DNA from: Nautilus pompilius
Lineage: Eukaryota; Mollusca; Cephalopoda; Nautilida; Nautilidae
Assembly (NCBI GenBank): GCA_018389105.1
Contig: JACATO010002731.1
Location: 992,001 to 1,056,000, forward strand
Length of the DNA stretch: 64,000 nt
Direction: 5' to 3'
The notes below the pieces were generated by a model. The model had not been told where the DNA came from. It did no database searches and saw only the letters and a program-made list of their open reading frames with translations. The translations under genes were made by a program, and so were the position numbers. How positions within the stretch are numbered: the first letter of the stretch is position 1; every line of letters begins with the position of its first letter. Positions 12,401-27,400 of this stretch are shown here, in pieces.

Positions 12401-15400
12401 TATTCACATAGAAACAAGGACATGCTGGTATTAATGCTGCAGAATAATTTAAAGTTATTTGTCATTTCAATGTAAAAATTGGGACAACCAGTTGCCCAGT
12501 GGTAGGCTACTGGATTGCTAAGGTTGAGGGCCCAGTTAGATTCCTGGTCAGGGTTAGCTTGGTTTGACGTACTTTTGTGGCATGGTTTCTTCTCACTTGT
12601 CTTCTCCAGCTGGCTGCTCCATGGGTTTCCTCACACATCTAAAAATAAAGAGTTCTAGTAGTAATTTCCCTGCTGAACTTGGAAGTATTAAACTCCTTAT
12701 GTTCCAGGATATGCTGTCTGGTAAATAACTGTGGCACTACATTCCCTCCACCAGAGTAGTCTCTCTTGTAGGTACTGGTGTACATAAAACAAAAATATTA
12801 GTAGTAAAAATCAATTACCCAAAATAGCACAAAATAGGCTTCTGCAAGAGGGGAACCGGAACACATCAGTATGTATAATTTTCCACCCATTTTCATCTTG
12901 GTCAAGGTCATCACTGTCCTCTTCATCAATATTATAACGAGCAAAATCACTTTTCAGAACCCTGGTCTTGAAAAAATACACAAGGAAAGAAGTGCTTACC
13001 TGTGCTAGACAATAATGTTTAAGAAAACAAAAAAAAAATATATATATAAAACTTTGATAAAAAATAATAGGAACAAAAACAATATTGTTCACTTTGAAAT
13101 AAAAGGTAAAACTTTTGTGCCCTAGAGGAACAGTGAGCAAAAGCACTGGTTAAAAAACTACATAAAATATCTATCAACCAACAGGTCATAACATTCAAAA
13201 CCAAATGAGACCACTTGTACATTTAAAAACAAAAAAAGAAATATCTGCTGTAAAATAGCACTACACTTCAAAATGGTTCATTCTAGGACTAAACTCTGCT
13301 GCTGCTGATGGCAAGAAAAAGATTTCAAAAACATACAAGTAAATTTATTAGTTAGTTCAGTTAATACAGAAGGACCACTTACCTGGAATGCTTGGAACCA
13401 AGGGAATTTTGGAAAATTTATATTTTCATTAATTGGATATTGCATAAGTTAGGATTAAAACCTTATTTTTTTTTTACTCCTATACCTATACAAACACCTC
13501 CAAGTAAAGTGAATAAAAGAACTAGCAGAATTAATTGACATATATATTAAAAAATTAATGAAATTAACAAGTTTTAAGAAAATGTAATTCTGACTTAAAA
13601 TCCTTTGTCTCTGCTTACAAACTGAAAGATATAAACACATGAGTGATAAGCATTAAAAAGAAGCAGTAGGGCAGATGATGATGAGGTTATAGGAGAGTAC
13701 AGTAATCCCCCGTGATATGGGACGGATGCATTCCTGAAAAGTTTTTTGTAATGTGAATTTCCGTAACATGAACATAATTTTCCCATTGACGTTTATTATA
13801 TACTTGGAGATGTGTTCCTACAGAAACATCTTTTACTAAAAGAAATAATAAAAATACTCTTAAGAATAAAAATAGACCTGTTAAAACACACATTTAATAG
13901 ATAATTGATTCTTTTGTGATATAACGTAATATTACACAAAAGAAATTAATTTAATTTACCAAAAACAATGTTGATTGGTGAGTGAGTGATCCTGACTGGG
14001 ATATCTTACTTTTAAATTAACCTATAACTGTTGTGGTCTTTGGAAATCCACAACAATTTCTGGTTATTAATCACATGAGTAGTTAATGATAAATTATTTT
14101 AATTTATGAATTAAAAACATACATAGGAGTGGTAATTGTGTAGTATCCGATATGAACAGATGCACACATGAGCAAAACAACAAGCATTCTTATAACCATC
14201 TTTATAGTCTGGATTACGGCACTAACCAAGATGTAAAACTATCAGTAGTATATTTATACTCTTTAATTCACAACCCCACATATTCAAAATTCTGGCCACT
14301 TATTTTAATGCATAATGCAACCACAAACATGTAGATTCCAGCCAGAAGAAAAGATAATGGTGGATTAAAGCCATAATGTTACATGTTGTATATCCACGCT
14401 TTCTGGCAAATGTGCAAAATGCTACATTTTTCTGTGGTAGTTTTAAAAACGATGAAAATTTTCTCAATTTCCATAAATGAATTTCCATATCCCAAATTAT
14501 CGTATCACAGGGGATTACTGTACACAGTAAAATCAAGGGTGACAGAAGTATAGACTACAGGAGGTAGTAAAGCGTTTCATCAAGTGTAGGCATAGGAGTT
14601 TCAAGAAGTCAACATCTTTGTCACTTAATGTACAGTGAAGTAATTCAGGCTATGTAACATCAAGTAATGGACTGGGGAAAGGGCTTGGAGTAACAAAAGA
14701 CTCCTGGGCACAATCTCTTGATCCTTTCTTTAAAAAAAAATTGGAGTTGTTTATCTTAAATAGATTTTCTGAAATGAGCTTATCTGGAATGTAGTAAAGT
14801 TGTATTATTTCTTTTTGAGTTATGATTTTGGCTCAAGAAAACAAATTAAATGGCCTGTTAGCACTATTTCTCATCCATAGTTATATTTTCTTGAGTGGCC
14901 ATGATCTTTTCATTACTGTCATTATTTTCATGTCTCACCAAATGTGGATTAATTGCACCATTAATAATTTCTGCATCTGCCAAAGTTTGATGAACTAGTA
15001 TAGTACTATTACACTCAATCCAATTTACTACATCATCTTCATTTACATCCTGGTTAATGTCACTCATTCACTTTGCATAATGTATTCTTGCCACATCAAA
15101 TTTTTTTTGATTAACATGGAAACCTTCAAATTTGCCTCCATCATCATCATCAAACACTGTTGAGGGCCAGAGATTCTATTAAGCTTTCTTGAGTGTACCC
15201 AGGCAACAAAGAATCCCGAGAACATGCAACACATCATATGGCATCTTTGATTGTCAACTCTTTCTTGAAAGTGTTGAATCTTCTCCTTGGACTCTTTTAC
15301 CCCAGATGTCACACAGTCACTAGTCACCAGAGTATTATATGGTAGACACTTTCATCAACATTATAAATGAGCTCTGTGGTGAAGTCATGATCCATCAGAA

Positions 15401-18400
15401 ACTTAGCAAATTCATCAACATAGTCCTCTGCAAACTCACTATCAACAGACAACTTTTCATCAGAAGTCTTAAAATGCCCTATCTCATGATTTTCTGGAAT
15501 ATCAAAATAAGCTAAAAATCATAAATTTTTTCATCATTTGGAAGATCCTTCTGTACTATGAGGAAGCGCACTACTTTGTGTAGAGTTAAAACCAATAAAA
15601 AGGCTCCATCTGCAACCACACATACAAACATATGCATGCATCCAAAAATGACTTTTTGTGGTTACAGCAACAATTAATGAAAATATTTTGTCTTTTGGCA
15701 ATCCACCAATGATGCACAATGGTACATAAAATAAAACAAGCTCTCCACCATTCCATACACTGTATTATGGTTATGAAATCCATCAGAACAGTATAATTTA
15801 CAGGGCTACAAAATAACTTGATCCCATTAAGAAATAATTAAATAATCAACCATAAAGTAAATGAAATTTTTTATCACAAAGTGGGACATTGTAGCATTGT
15901 GATCTGTAATCTCTTTCAAAACTTTCAGATAATTTTCTTTGATTTTACTGAGTATTTTGCTCTTTTAATTAAACCAGAAGTCATGATCTACTTATCTTTG
16001 AAAAAGCTACAATTTTGAATTCATGATATGGCAAGAAAATGTTATCCTTTAACTGTATGCAAATAAAAAACAATATGTAAAAACATCTTAACACACAAGA
16101 TTGTTTAATTGTAAGTCAGTCCATGAAAAGAAATCTACCAATATTTCAGAATTTTCACGAGCTAAAAAAACAAAAGAAGAAAAAATTTTATTTTAAATTA
16201 AAAGAAAACTAATGACGGCATTAGTGAAACTTCAAGTTCAAGCATGGAATCTTGATTACACAAAGGATACAGATATTTTAGAAAAGTTCAGAAGTTAACT
16301 AAGAAAATTAAAGATATGCATGTTCTCATTTATGAAGATTAAGAAAATATAGATGTTTTCTCCTGTTCTCCAGTTTCTGCAAAGATGACTATGCTGGAGA
16401 GAAAGCATAGTGCATTGCTTATCTGCCGTAGTGCATAATCCTGTACCACAAGAACCCAGCACTTCTATTTCAACAGGGAAATCCTTACAAAAACTCATTT
16501 TTAGATGTGGAAGGAAACCTACATAACCAGTGGTAAAGAAGAATGAGAAGAAAACGCAAAGTAGAAATATAAATTTAAGTAGGTTCTTTGATCTTAACAG
16601 AATAAAAATATTAAAAAGGTCATAAGTACAAGTTAAGCAAAAAGTACTCTCAACTAGATCTACAGTTTTCATTTTAGTAATTCTGCAGTATCTGGATTGC
16701 TTTGCTGAGTAAGAAGTTGAGGTGAAAACAGTGAATAATTAAAAAAATTATTGACAATATATATATATGTGTAGTGAAAAGCTTTCATCATGTAAGGAGC
16801 AGCAGAAAGAAGAGTAATGCAGAAACAGGTCAGTTCTATAAGGTGATTACTTGTCTGAAGTCATTACACAGATACATGTGAAAGGTGTCAATAATATGTG
16901 AATACAAGGTAAAAAGGTAAATCATAAAAAGCTATTACTATGACAATGCCCTGTAAACTCTATTACACCATCAGCAGATTTGTTTTTTAAGAAAAACTGT
17001 AAATCTAAAAAAAAAGTGTGCATTTTTCATTTCAGAGAGTTTACTATTTTACTTTTTACTATATTTTAGTACAGTTACAGAGGTTAGGAATACTGAGTTA
17101 ACTTGTTTATAAAGAAAAAGGTTATTTTCTGGACAAGACTATGCTAATATTTAAATAATCAAAGCAATATTTCTTAAAGTAGAATTTTTAGGATCAATTT
17201 AAAACATGTATGCTAACTAAAAAATCTAAGATTGAGACACTTAAAAAAGTAAAAAAACATTCCACCACCACCACAAAAATCAAATCAGTTTTAAAATACT
17301 TTCATAGTGTTCTATAATGTTTTGGCCTAACTAATACATAATAATTATCATCTTTGTGAAAAAATTTTCAAATGTCAAAACATGGTCAGTTGATAAGAAT
17401 TCTGTATATCAATAATTCCTGAGATGTTGGTTCTGATATTTATCCTTGTATTAAAGCTTAAAGAAGTCAATTAAGTTTTAAATTCAAAATGAAATATTTT
17501 GCATACAGAATGCATTTAATTTTGCTTTCATCTACCATTTATTGAAAAATAATTCAGCATAGTTTTTTCTTTCTTTATACCACTGCAGGATGATTATCTT
17601 TAAAAATTAGAGAAAACCTTAACTTTTCAAACAAAGCAAATAAAGCAAAACAAAATTTATCAGATAGTGAAAAAACAAATATTGTGGCTTCAGGACAGAA
17701 ATTCAAAGCTAGAAAATTGACCAGATTTTTAAGAAAAATATAAAACAAATATCATATATATATATACAAATAAAAAATATAACCATCAACATACTTACCA
17801 AGATGATGACTACAAAGCCAATCAGAAGGAAAACCAGCACCATGGAGTTAATGATAGATAGCCAGTGAATCTAAATTCAAAAAAAATAATAAAATAAAGT
17901 AAAGTATTCAATTCATAAAAAAATTTTCCTGCTCAAAAGGACTATTAAATGTAGTCTTTCTAAAAGAATTTGCTCCATAAAGTTAAATATGTTAGGAAAA
18001 AAGATGAAGAAAACTAAACTATAAATTACATGGCAGTTGCCACAATACTCTTCAGATAAAGATATGTTAAGCATAGATAATCTTTGGTGTCATCAGGTAC
18101 CCATTAGTATCCTGATTAATAGAATACAAAATGCTACTTATTGTCAAACTAAGAACTATGTACTGTATTTTTCATAAACAAGGCTAGATTAACTACAGCA
18201 GGTAACTAAGTCAAAACAATTTGTCAAATCCATCTTAACACTGTCACATTGCATTTCTGTCTGTGGTACTTCCAGGCTCATAAATATTAATGAGCTGCAC
18301 ACATATCATTAAACTACTTTGTGGGATAATCTTCTGGATAAATGGTGTGTTGAAATAAATTTTCAACATGTCTGTAATCATGAAGAGATATTTGAAACAA

Positions 18401-21400
18401 ATTGCAAGCATTATTATTATTTTGGTATCAAAAGCCCAATGTCTATTTTTAGTCACTGCATGACATAGTTGATCATCAGGCAATCTCATGTCATCTGTGC
18501 TATGTTGAATCACCTACTTTAAAAAGAAAAACATGTAATTTTTATTTATCTTTGACACTTTTAATTCATTTTGAAATATTACAGCATTTCAATCCATAAT
18601 TTCATTTTTGATAGCATGAATTGATATTCAGTTCAGTTTCAAGTTTTCTGACAGTTGGTATTCACAACTAAACCAACACAGAGGTCAACACACTCAGCTG
18701 TTTTCTGATTGGATACCATACAAACCTCCAAGAAACTGCCATGGTTTATACTGTACACCAGCAAAAGAAAGATAGGGAGATGTAAAGACAATGATCATCA
18801 TTTGTGATTTGTTTGCTCTTTAGTCTCAGCTATACAGTAAGTATGCAATATGTGTCGAATTACAGACATTTTCTGCTAACTTATCCTCAACGTTAGCCTA
18901 CCTTTGCAGCTGCAATTTCTTAATTTCTTAATAGCCTATCCTTTGCTTTACATCAGTCGCTAACACATTTCTTGCTGACACTGTATTTCCTGTGTGTGGC
19001 TACCACCATCTTTTTCAGCAAACTTAACAACTTCTAGCTTAAAAGCTGCCATGTACACAAGAGGAATTTTGAGATGAAAGAGAGGACTTGTTGGGGATAT
19101 TTATACACATAATTAGGATCGAAAAAAAATAGAATGTAATTGGTGAGCACATTTGTAACTAATTAGATAAATTTTCATGCTTCACTCAATCAGAAAATAT
19201 TCTGGGCAATAATTTCTGTAATCTGTTTCAAATGAACAATTTTACATACAGTTTATTTCAGAAAATAAAACTGTTGTTTTTTATTTTTTAATTACAATTT
19301 CAGTGACTATCCATAGATAAGTCGATTTGGAGTGTAAATCAAAGCTTGGACTTCTGTGGAAAATATATTGGCTTATATGTAGAAGAATACAGTATACTGT
19401 TTTCTAAAGCATAATAAATTTTAGATTAGAAAATTTTACAATTTAGGTCTGATTTTGATGCCTGGCAGTAAATTAAGGATGTTGAGTATGCTTTTAACTA
19501 ACTTATGTGGATGCATCTTCCATGTTGTATAGTTCTCTGGTTGTTTTGTTTATTGATGGCAATGGGAAAACATTCAGCATGTAACAGATGAGATTCACAT
19601 CATCTTTGCAAAGACAAGTGTTTATCTCAAAATTATCTAAGGTAAATAATTCTACATACAATGCTGCTCCTTGGACAAAGATTTTTTAAAATTTAAAAAT
19701 TGTTACAAATTAACTTTAATTCTGTATTAATGCCAATTAGCATCCTTTACAATGCAAATCACCTTGAAGCTTTTAGAATTCTCTTCTTAAAACTTAGAAT
19801 TCACAAAATGGTTTTGTTTAGCAAATAAAATACACGTAGTTTTGATGTAATTTTTCATGATAACCAATTTTATACTGATTCTTCCTTTTTTTTCTTCAAA
19901 AATTAAGATTTTAATTAAATGAAGCATATGTATTGAGAGTGGGCACAGAAGAAAGAATGAGCCATTCATGCCTCATTCTTCAGCAGTTCAAGGATGTATG
20001 AAATTCCTTATCCCCTGATGTGATAACTTTTAAAAAGATGAACCTATCTAATGCTCTAGATGTCACAGAAGATGGCATGTTGTGGAACATAGATTCTGAT
20101 TTAAACAAAGTTAAACTGGAGTTTCTAAGATTCCTGTCACAAAATTGTAGTCAGGTGCAGTGTGAAAAGTGATTACACATGACATTCAAGATGAAGACCT
20201 AGAACGTTGCCAGACACAACAAAATATGTAGTAATATTGAAGAGAGACTCAATGTGATAAAACTGTTAGTAGGTGACTTTCTTTTTGGATTACACATCTT
20301 TTATGATTTATTTTTTCCTTGTGTGTGTGTGTTACAAGCAAATGTAAATAAAATTGTTTCAATAATGTTCTAATGTCTTTCTTTTTTATTCTTTCATTAT
20401 ACATAGATCTGTATGCCACCTGCCATGCATTTTCAGTGCTATTTAGGTATTGTTGTTTAGAAATATTCGCATATAGCTTACTTCCTACAGTGACACACTG
20501 TTATTAATTGTAATTTTTGGTTTCTTTTTCAGTTTTCAGCAGATGACTTTTCTGACCCCTATTATTGCTCTGGCATGAACAAGAACCACCAATATGTTTA
20601 GTTTATCTTTAATTTCTGATGTAGTTATTTCTTAGTTCATACTGAATTATGTGATTTATAATTTTGTCTGGATATACTATTGAGTCTAATCAAATGTTTA
20701 AAGAAAATATAAAAATTGTATATTCTGACATTATCTAACTATGAAATAACAGATGTAAGATTCTATAAGGATAAACAATTCAATGTGAATATTTCAACAA
20801 GCTTTAAACTATAAAAAAAAAAAAAAACACAGACGAGAGGGGGCTACAACCTACAGGGTAGAAAAACAACAACAAACAATCCTTACCTCCAAAGATTTGG
20901 GGAAAAAACTGTTGTCTCTCAGTCTACGCCCTCTGTCATCATAGGCCACACTAGGAAAAAAGAATCAAACAAAAACAATATAAATCATTGTAACTATCAT
21001 GGAAATTACTGCATTTATCAGATCAAAGATGCAGAGAAAGAACACCAATGATTAAGGTTTTGTTAGTATACATTTTGCATTACATTCTTCTTTTTCTTTT
21101 GTGCATGAAAATGTGCTTGAAACATAAGGAGATGAAATTAGGTTTTAATAACAAATTAATTTTAAAAAGGAAAGTTAATATTCTCACACCAGAATAAATG
21201 TTGTTGGCTTTATTTAGTTTTGGAAGTTATCCCATGACAATATGTGAAACAAACTGCTTTTCAAAAATATTTTTTTGCAGAAAACAAATGAAGTAAATTG
21301 TGAATGTCAAACAAGGCATAATTATAGAAAAGTATGCAGATAATCTTCATATGGTAAAAGCAAAAGCTTCTAAAGTTAACTGCTGAAAATAATATATTTC

Positions 21401-24400
21401 TTTTACAAAATAGCAGGTATAAGTGAAATTGAAAGTAATTGTTTATTACACTTTAATTTCCCTTTAATCATCAAAAACTTAGGTAAATGATAAGTAATGA
21501 CTGATAAAAAAAATTACAACTTTTCACCTATCTATGTAATTCTGATGAAAGTCTGAAATGTTGAAACAGATGCTTTTTTATTATCTCTACTTGAGGGGGT
21601 ATCACAGTAATGATAGCTAGCTCAAACAAAGTTTAGTTAAAAAAATTTTAAAAATCTAAATTTCATTCTATTAAATCTTGAACTTAGTGCAAAATTCTTT
21701 TAGGGTGGTTTGGATGCATGCATGGGAGAGAATTTAAAAAAAAAACCAACAAAACAACAGGCTGAAACAATATAAACCAGTCAAAGCTGTATAGCCTTAA
21801 AAAAAACAACATCAATGGTGAAAATATTTTTTGTAATTTTAAAAAAGAAATAATATAAACACTAATATTTTGTTGTAATACATACACTAGCAACTGAAAA
21901 ACAACACCACACAATAATAAAAAAAACCAAAAAGCAGCAGTTTTATTTTCACTTGTGAAATTTTAGGTATGTGAAAAAATGCATATTTTTCACACAGTTG
22001 ATAAAGATATCAAAAATAGAGTTCTAGTTTTTGCTGGCTGTCCATAATCATTTCTGAAAAGGTGGTCCAATAACTTTCTCTTATCTGGCACCAGTTTAGT
22101 TACTCAGGTGCTAAACCAAAATATTCTTAAAGAAGAGTTTGCCACTTATTGGGAATATTTATGAATGCAGACCAATGGGCATTTTTAAATAACTTTATAA
22201 GGCTGAAGTGGGATGAGCATTAATTGAAGCATAGGAAGAAATTAGAACCAATATAGTACTTTATTGATTTTAAAGTATGGGAAGTATGTTTGATGATTTA
22301 AGATATATATCCAGTTTGAACATAATGCACATACACACAAACCATCACTACCTCTCAGTTATTGTCTTCCACCAAACTGAAAAAAAATAGTATGTTCTTT
22401 CCATTATATCTATCTGCTCAACTTATTATTGTTTTAAAATATGAAAACAGTAGAAATTTAAATAAAAAATCATTTCAAATATATTTATTTCTTTACTGTA
22501 TATCCCTTCTTGCTTCAATCCTCTAATAGGACCTTAACATCATCAAAGTTATCTGTTTTATTGTTGTAAAAATTATATAAGCTGTTAAGCTGGAAATAGA
22601 TACAAAAATATAGTTTGTGCAAATCCTCTAATGGAATTATGTGCGGTACTCCTTACTTACAATAACAGTCTTACTAGCAGCTATCTAAAAATATTTATCA
22701 TTCCCTTTGGTAAGTTATTCAATTTTTATTGCAAAGGTCTAGATTTACTAAACTCCTGGAACAGATCAATGGTAAAACACCTAAACACGACTTTATATAG
22801 GAATTTTTAAAAACCACTAACTGTAATTAAAAAAAAAAAAAAACTAAAATGGTTAGGGTGAAATGCACACCTCTTAAATACAACTAAACAAAGCGAAAAC
22901 TCTTTAAAAGTAAAATGTAATATGTAGTATCTCACGATGCATCTCATTAGTTCTCTGATAAGAGTAATTTCTATGATAGAAAAAATTTCTTTTCAATTGC
23001 TATGTCATTTAGCAGCTAAAAATTGTCTATGACTTCAAACAAACAACTTACTTTGTTGGATGCCACTTGATGCTGTACGTGAAAGCCACTTCGTAAGGAG
23101 TAGATACATCATCTAAGCTGACAGGTGGTTGTTCCTTGGTAGAAACATTGGCATATATAATCTATGTGAAAAAAACATATCAAACATGAAAAATGTGAAT
23201 CTAATTTTTGACCAAAAAATCTAAGATAAGGTATATATTTTAAATATAAACTGGAAACTTCTTTATAGCTTATTCAATACACTGGTTTCCAAAAGTTAAT
23301 AAGAAACAAACAAACAAAAAATTTTCCAAAACAATTAATCAACAAAACTCCTCTGCATATAACACACCATTTATTAAATAAATATGTAAATTACAAATAC
23401 ATTTTAGGGGTGTAAGGTGAAACAAGAGAAGCAAAATTAGGAAATAAGGAATTCTAACAAAGAATATAAAAATAAATGAGAAGTAGTCAATAGATGATGT
23501 GGTTTTCACTGATGGTAATACTTGAGCCTCAGGCTTTGTATATTCCTTACAACTCTATCAATGAGAGCAGTGGGCAATAAAGTCACATCTTATTAAAGAC
23601 ATTTTCAGTTTAATTCTTGAGTGATCTTGGAAGAGGTTGGAGGGAGATACCACATCTTCCTAGAGCATACTGAACATTCTCAATGGCATTTAGCTCAGGA
23701 GAATGTGTTGCCCATATCATACAGGTAATGATTTGGTCTTGTACACATGCAGGTCTATGTGCACACCAAATGAAATTCCTGCCTAAACCATCATAACTCC
23801 ACCACCACAGTGATCCCTTTCTATATTTGTGGGTTGCATGTTCCACATTCCTGTCAGTTAAGTCTGTGCCATAAGTTACATTGAAAACTAAATCTTGATT
23901 CATCAATAAAGAGAACATAGCTCCAGTTGATGTCCAAATGATATGTTCATCAGATCCAGGGGGATACACACCATGAGTTGCATGACCAGGCCTCCTTGAT
24001 GAGAGCTCAGGAACAATGCCAATATTGAAGTGTTCTATTCCTTTCCAAACAGACCTTAAGTTGATATACAGTTTAAAGATTGTAAAGTACAATGCTCGCA
24101 ATAAATCTGTTGAGCGTTCTTTGTTGTTTCTGTGGAACATGTGAAATGGAGAAACGGAGTTAAGCAAAAGCTTGTCAAAACTGCACTTCATGGTTAATGC
24201 CATTCTGTCTGGAAAATTACAAGCAGCACCTTGAGGAGAAACATCCTACATGCTGGAGTATGTACTTCAATCTTTCAAAGGAAGAGAAGATGAAGTATTT
24301 CAGTTGCAAAAATCAAAAGAACACATTAGAATTGCACTTTGACATTGTGGACATTGCAATTGATGACTTTCTGTTCAACCCAGATGATGAAAATAAATCA

Positions 24401-27400
24401 AAGGATTGCACTTTGCTGTCCTTTAAGGTAAATAAGGCAAGTGCTGACTACATTAACTTGATAAAACAGGAGGCTTTTTAACTTAGCAGTTGAGTATGTA
24501 ATAATTATTCCTTCAGATTGGCTGCATATCTGATTCAGTTGACAACAAGTTACGCATCTGGATTATCTTGGTGGTTGTAGTGACACAAAGGTTGCTGGCT
24601 TTGTCCAGTTTCATATGCTTGGTATGGGCTTTCTTGATTGCCTTGGATTCTTTGACATATTGATCTATGTCATACTTGGACTTTTATGTCAGCCTTTGCA
24701 TTGCCAATGATACACAGAAATTTCATTTGCTGACTCTAAAGATATTTGAGCATCACAATGACATGTACATATTTGATGGTTCTGTCCAGCTGCTAGTTAT
24801 TCTGTATCCTAACAAGTGCAATTGGGTCACTGTCATAGTGACAGATAGTTCTTGCAACGCGACAAGTCATTAGCATCTGGTGTGGTGCCCATTAACTGAC
24901 CTTGTCATGCAAGAGGTGTACAAAGACATTCTGCAAGAGGTTTTCTACCCAGATCTCACCAGCATGATCATGTACTTTTGGCAACAAATTGCTCAAGTGG
25001 TTGAAAGAGAAAAGGATCTGCATGCATGAGTACTTACATGAGAAAAGCCATCCCATACACTGGGAGGATGTGTACTATTGACAGGAAGTGCTGAAGACAT
25101 TGTTTAACAAAAGTAACCATCAAAAACGCTTATTGGATAGATGAGGATTTAGTTGAAAGCATTTCACACAATTGTATGGGTTCTGAGGTATTGTGTGTGA
25201 AAAAAAGAATATTTGCATGTCCTTGACAGACTTTTCCCTTGAGGGCATTGTGCATGTTAAACATCACAAGCATCTGATGAAGTTGTGTGATCACATTGCA
25301 TCACTTTATAAATTGCTTGTTCTCTTTCCATGACACTGTGTCAATCAAATCTTGTTTATTATTCTGAAAATTTTCACTATATAAACTATTTAATGTATTA
25401 TGGCATTCACAATTTTTAAGAAGACTGGATTCACTTACCTCACATATTACCTCTTTCATACAGTCTCCAACATTTGATTAAAGCGTAAACCAACCTTCCT
25501 GTAGTCAGAGAGAGAGATCAGAAGCAAGTTTGGTCAGTGTTAAGTTCTGCTTCACTGAAGCAAAAGTAACACATAATGGTCATCTGCTGGGATTGTAATC
25601 CACAGTCAACTGTGAACTGGTCATGTACTTAAAATTCTTCCCAAAGCCAAGAAACCACACTTTTGTTCAAATCTAGCCATTCAGCCACTTGAGTCTATAA
25701 TTGTCTGACCTCTTTCCTGCCAATAACTCTCCACATTAGGAGAATCTTTAAAATAAGTATGGCTACATATTTGTAATGTTGCCCTTTAAAACAAACATCC
25801 TAACAGAGCCAAAATTAATATGAAAACAAACCAATTTTTTCATGTCTTTGTACAAAAAGCTAATTCATGTGTTTCTACTGGAACTCTTTAACATATTTCT
25901 TTGATCAAAGTTTTATTACATGAAGAAGAGTTTGTGTTGAATATTTGGTTTAATAAAACTTTAACCATTTTGGCAATATTTTTATTTATCTTTTGGAAAC
26001 CAGTGTAGATTCAAGGAGTTTTATGTTTTAAATAGTGGTTATTTTATGTTTACAACAAAACTATTTTAGAGAGTACACGCAACTTTTAAGAGAAGATATC
26101 CAGCCATTTGTGATAGTATACAAAAGATTAAAAGATTTTCTTTGCACCTACAAACCATCTTAACTTAATAACACAGGTTTTTTCAGATAATCAGCTTCTT
26201 CAGGTGAATGAGATAAAAGTTTGGATACACCACATAAATTTAGGGTGCTGTAAATGAAAATAATTATACAATGTATCCACTCTTGCAGTACACCTATGTG
26301 AAGCAGCAACATAACTAAAAGATTGTGTTAATAAATTGGATGACCAGAATAAATTTTGGATCTTAAAATGAAAATATACTGCAGGTATATCAGAGGTTCC
26401 TTGGATTCTGAAAAAACATACCCACTAGATGATATAACCACCTAGAAAACAACATTTCTTTATTAGAATTAAACAATCCATGCTGACTTTTAACTCATTA
26501 GCCACCAAAGTTATCATCCTATTGATAAATATAAGATCTGAAAAGTTTGTTTTGTCTTTTAAATTTGAAGTGTTTTATATTTCAACTCTAGTACATATCA
26601 AAACAAATCAACAATAAAAAGGTAAAGTTGAGTTACCTGGTTTCCATTGTATTCTATATTAAAATGTAGGTGAGCCCACAGGTAGATCTTATGATGATGG
26701 GGTAGAAAGCCACCCTCTTCCAGGTGTCCAATAAAGCCTCTTACTGGAATGTCATCTTTAAAGAGCAAAATTTGCAACTATGGTCAACTAGCCAAAGACT
26801 GTAGTGTTTAGCAAATGAAATTGACAGGTATTTTAGTAGAATGTAGAAAAAAAAAGATAACAATGACAAGAAAAATGTAAGTTATAATTTGTACTCTGTA
26901 GTATTAACATTATCCAGAGGTCTTTCCATGTCCAAATGACAGATAAAAAGCATTTTTGTTTTCAAAATGAATACAGATAATATGATGCCAGATAGTCAGA
27001 TTATTTAATTTTTGCTACTCACCAGACAATAATAATGCCTGGGTACAAAAGAATGAAAAATTATTTTTTTAAAGGCTATGATTAATGATAGCTAAATCTC
27101 TCAGGCGATGCATCAAAACTAAAACCAATTCCTAGATGGTAAATACTGTGTCATATTTCAATTAAAATAAAATAAAAACAACAGAACCCTCTCCTCTCAA
27201 CTCTCAAAAACAAAATTCCAACAATATAAAGGCTTCATTTATGTATAAACAAAGAATAAAAGATGTGGCCAACTGAAAGCAGAAGGGGCCATGTAAGATT
27301 TTAATACAATTTTTACAATGCTATGTGCATTTTAATAGCTAAACGCATAAATAATTAAAGAAACAGATGAAACCATTATCAGTAGTTAATTGCATAGTCG

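Noticed and set aside
16295-16672. 125-codon minus-strand open frame
   Set aside because: It lies over a SINE-like repeat shared with five other places; translation has no protein-like conservation.
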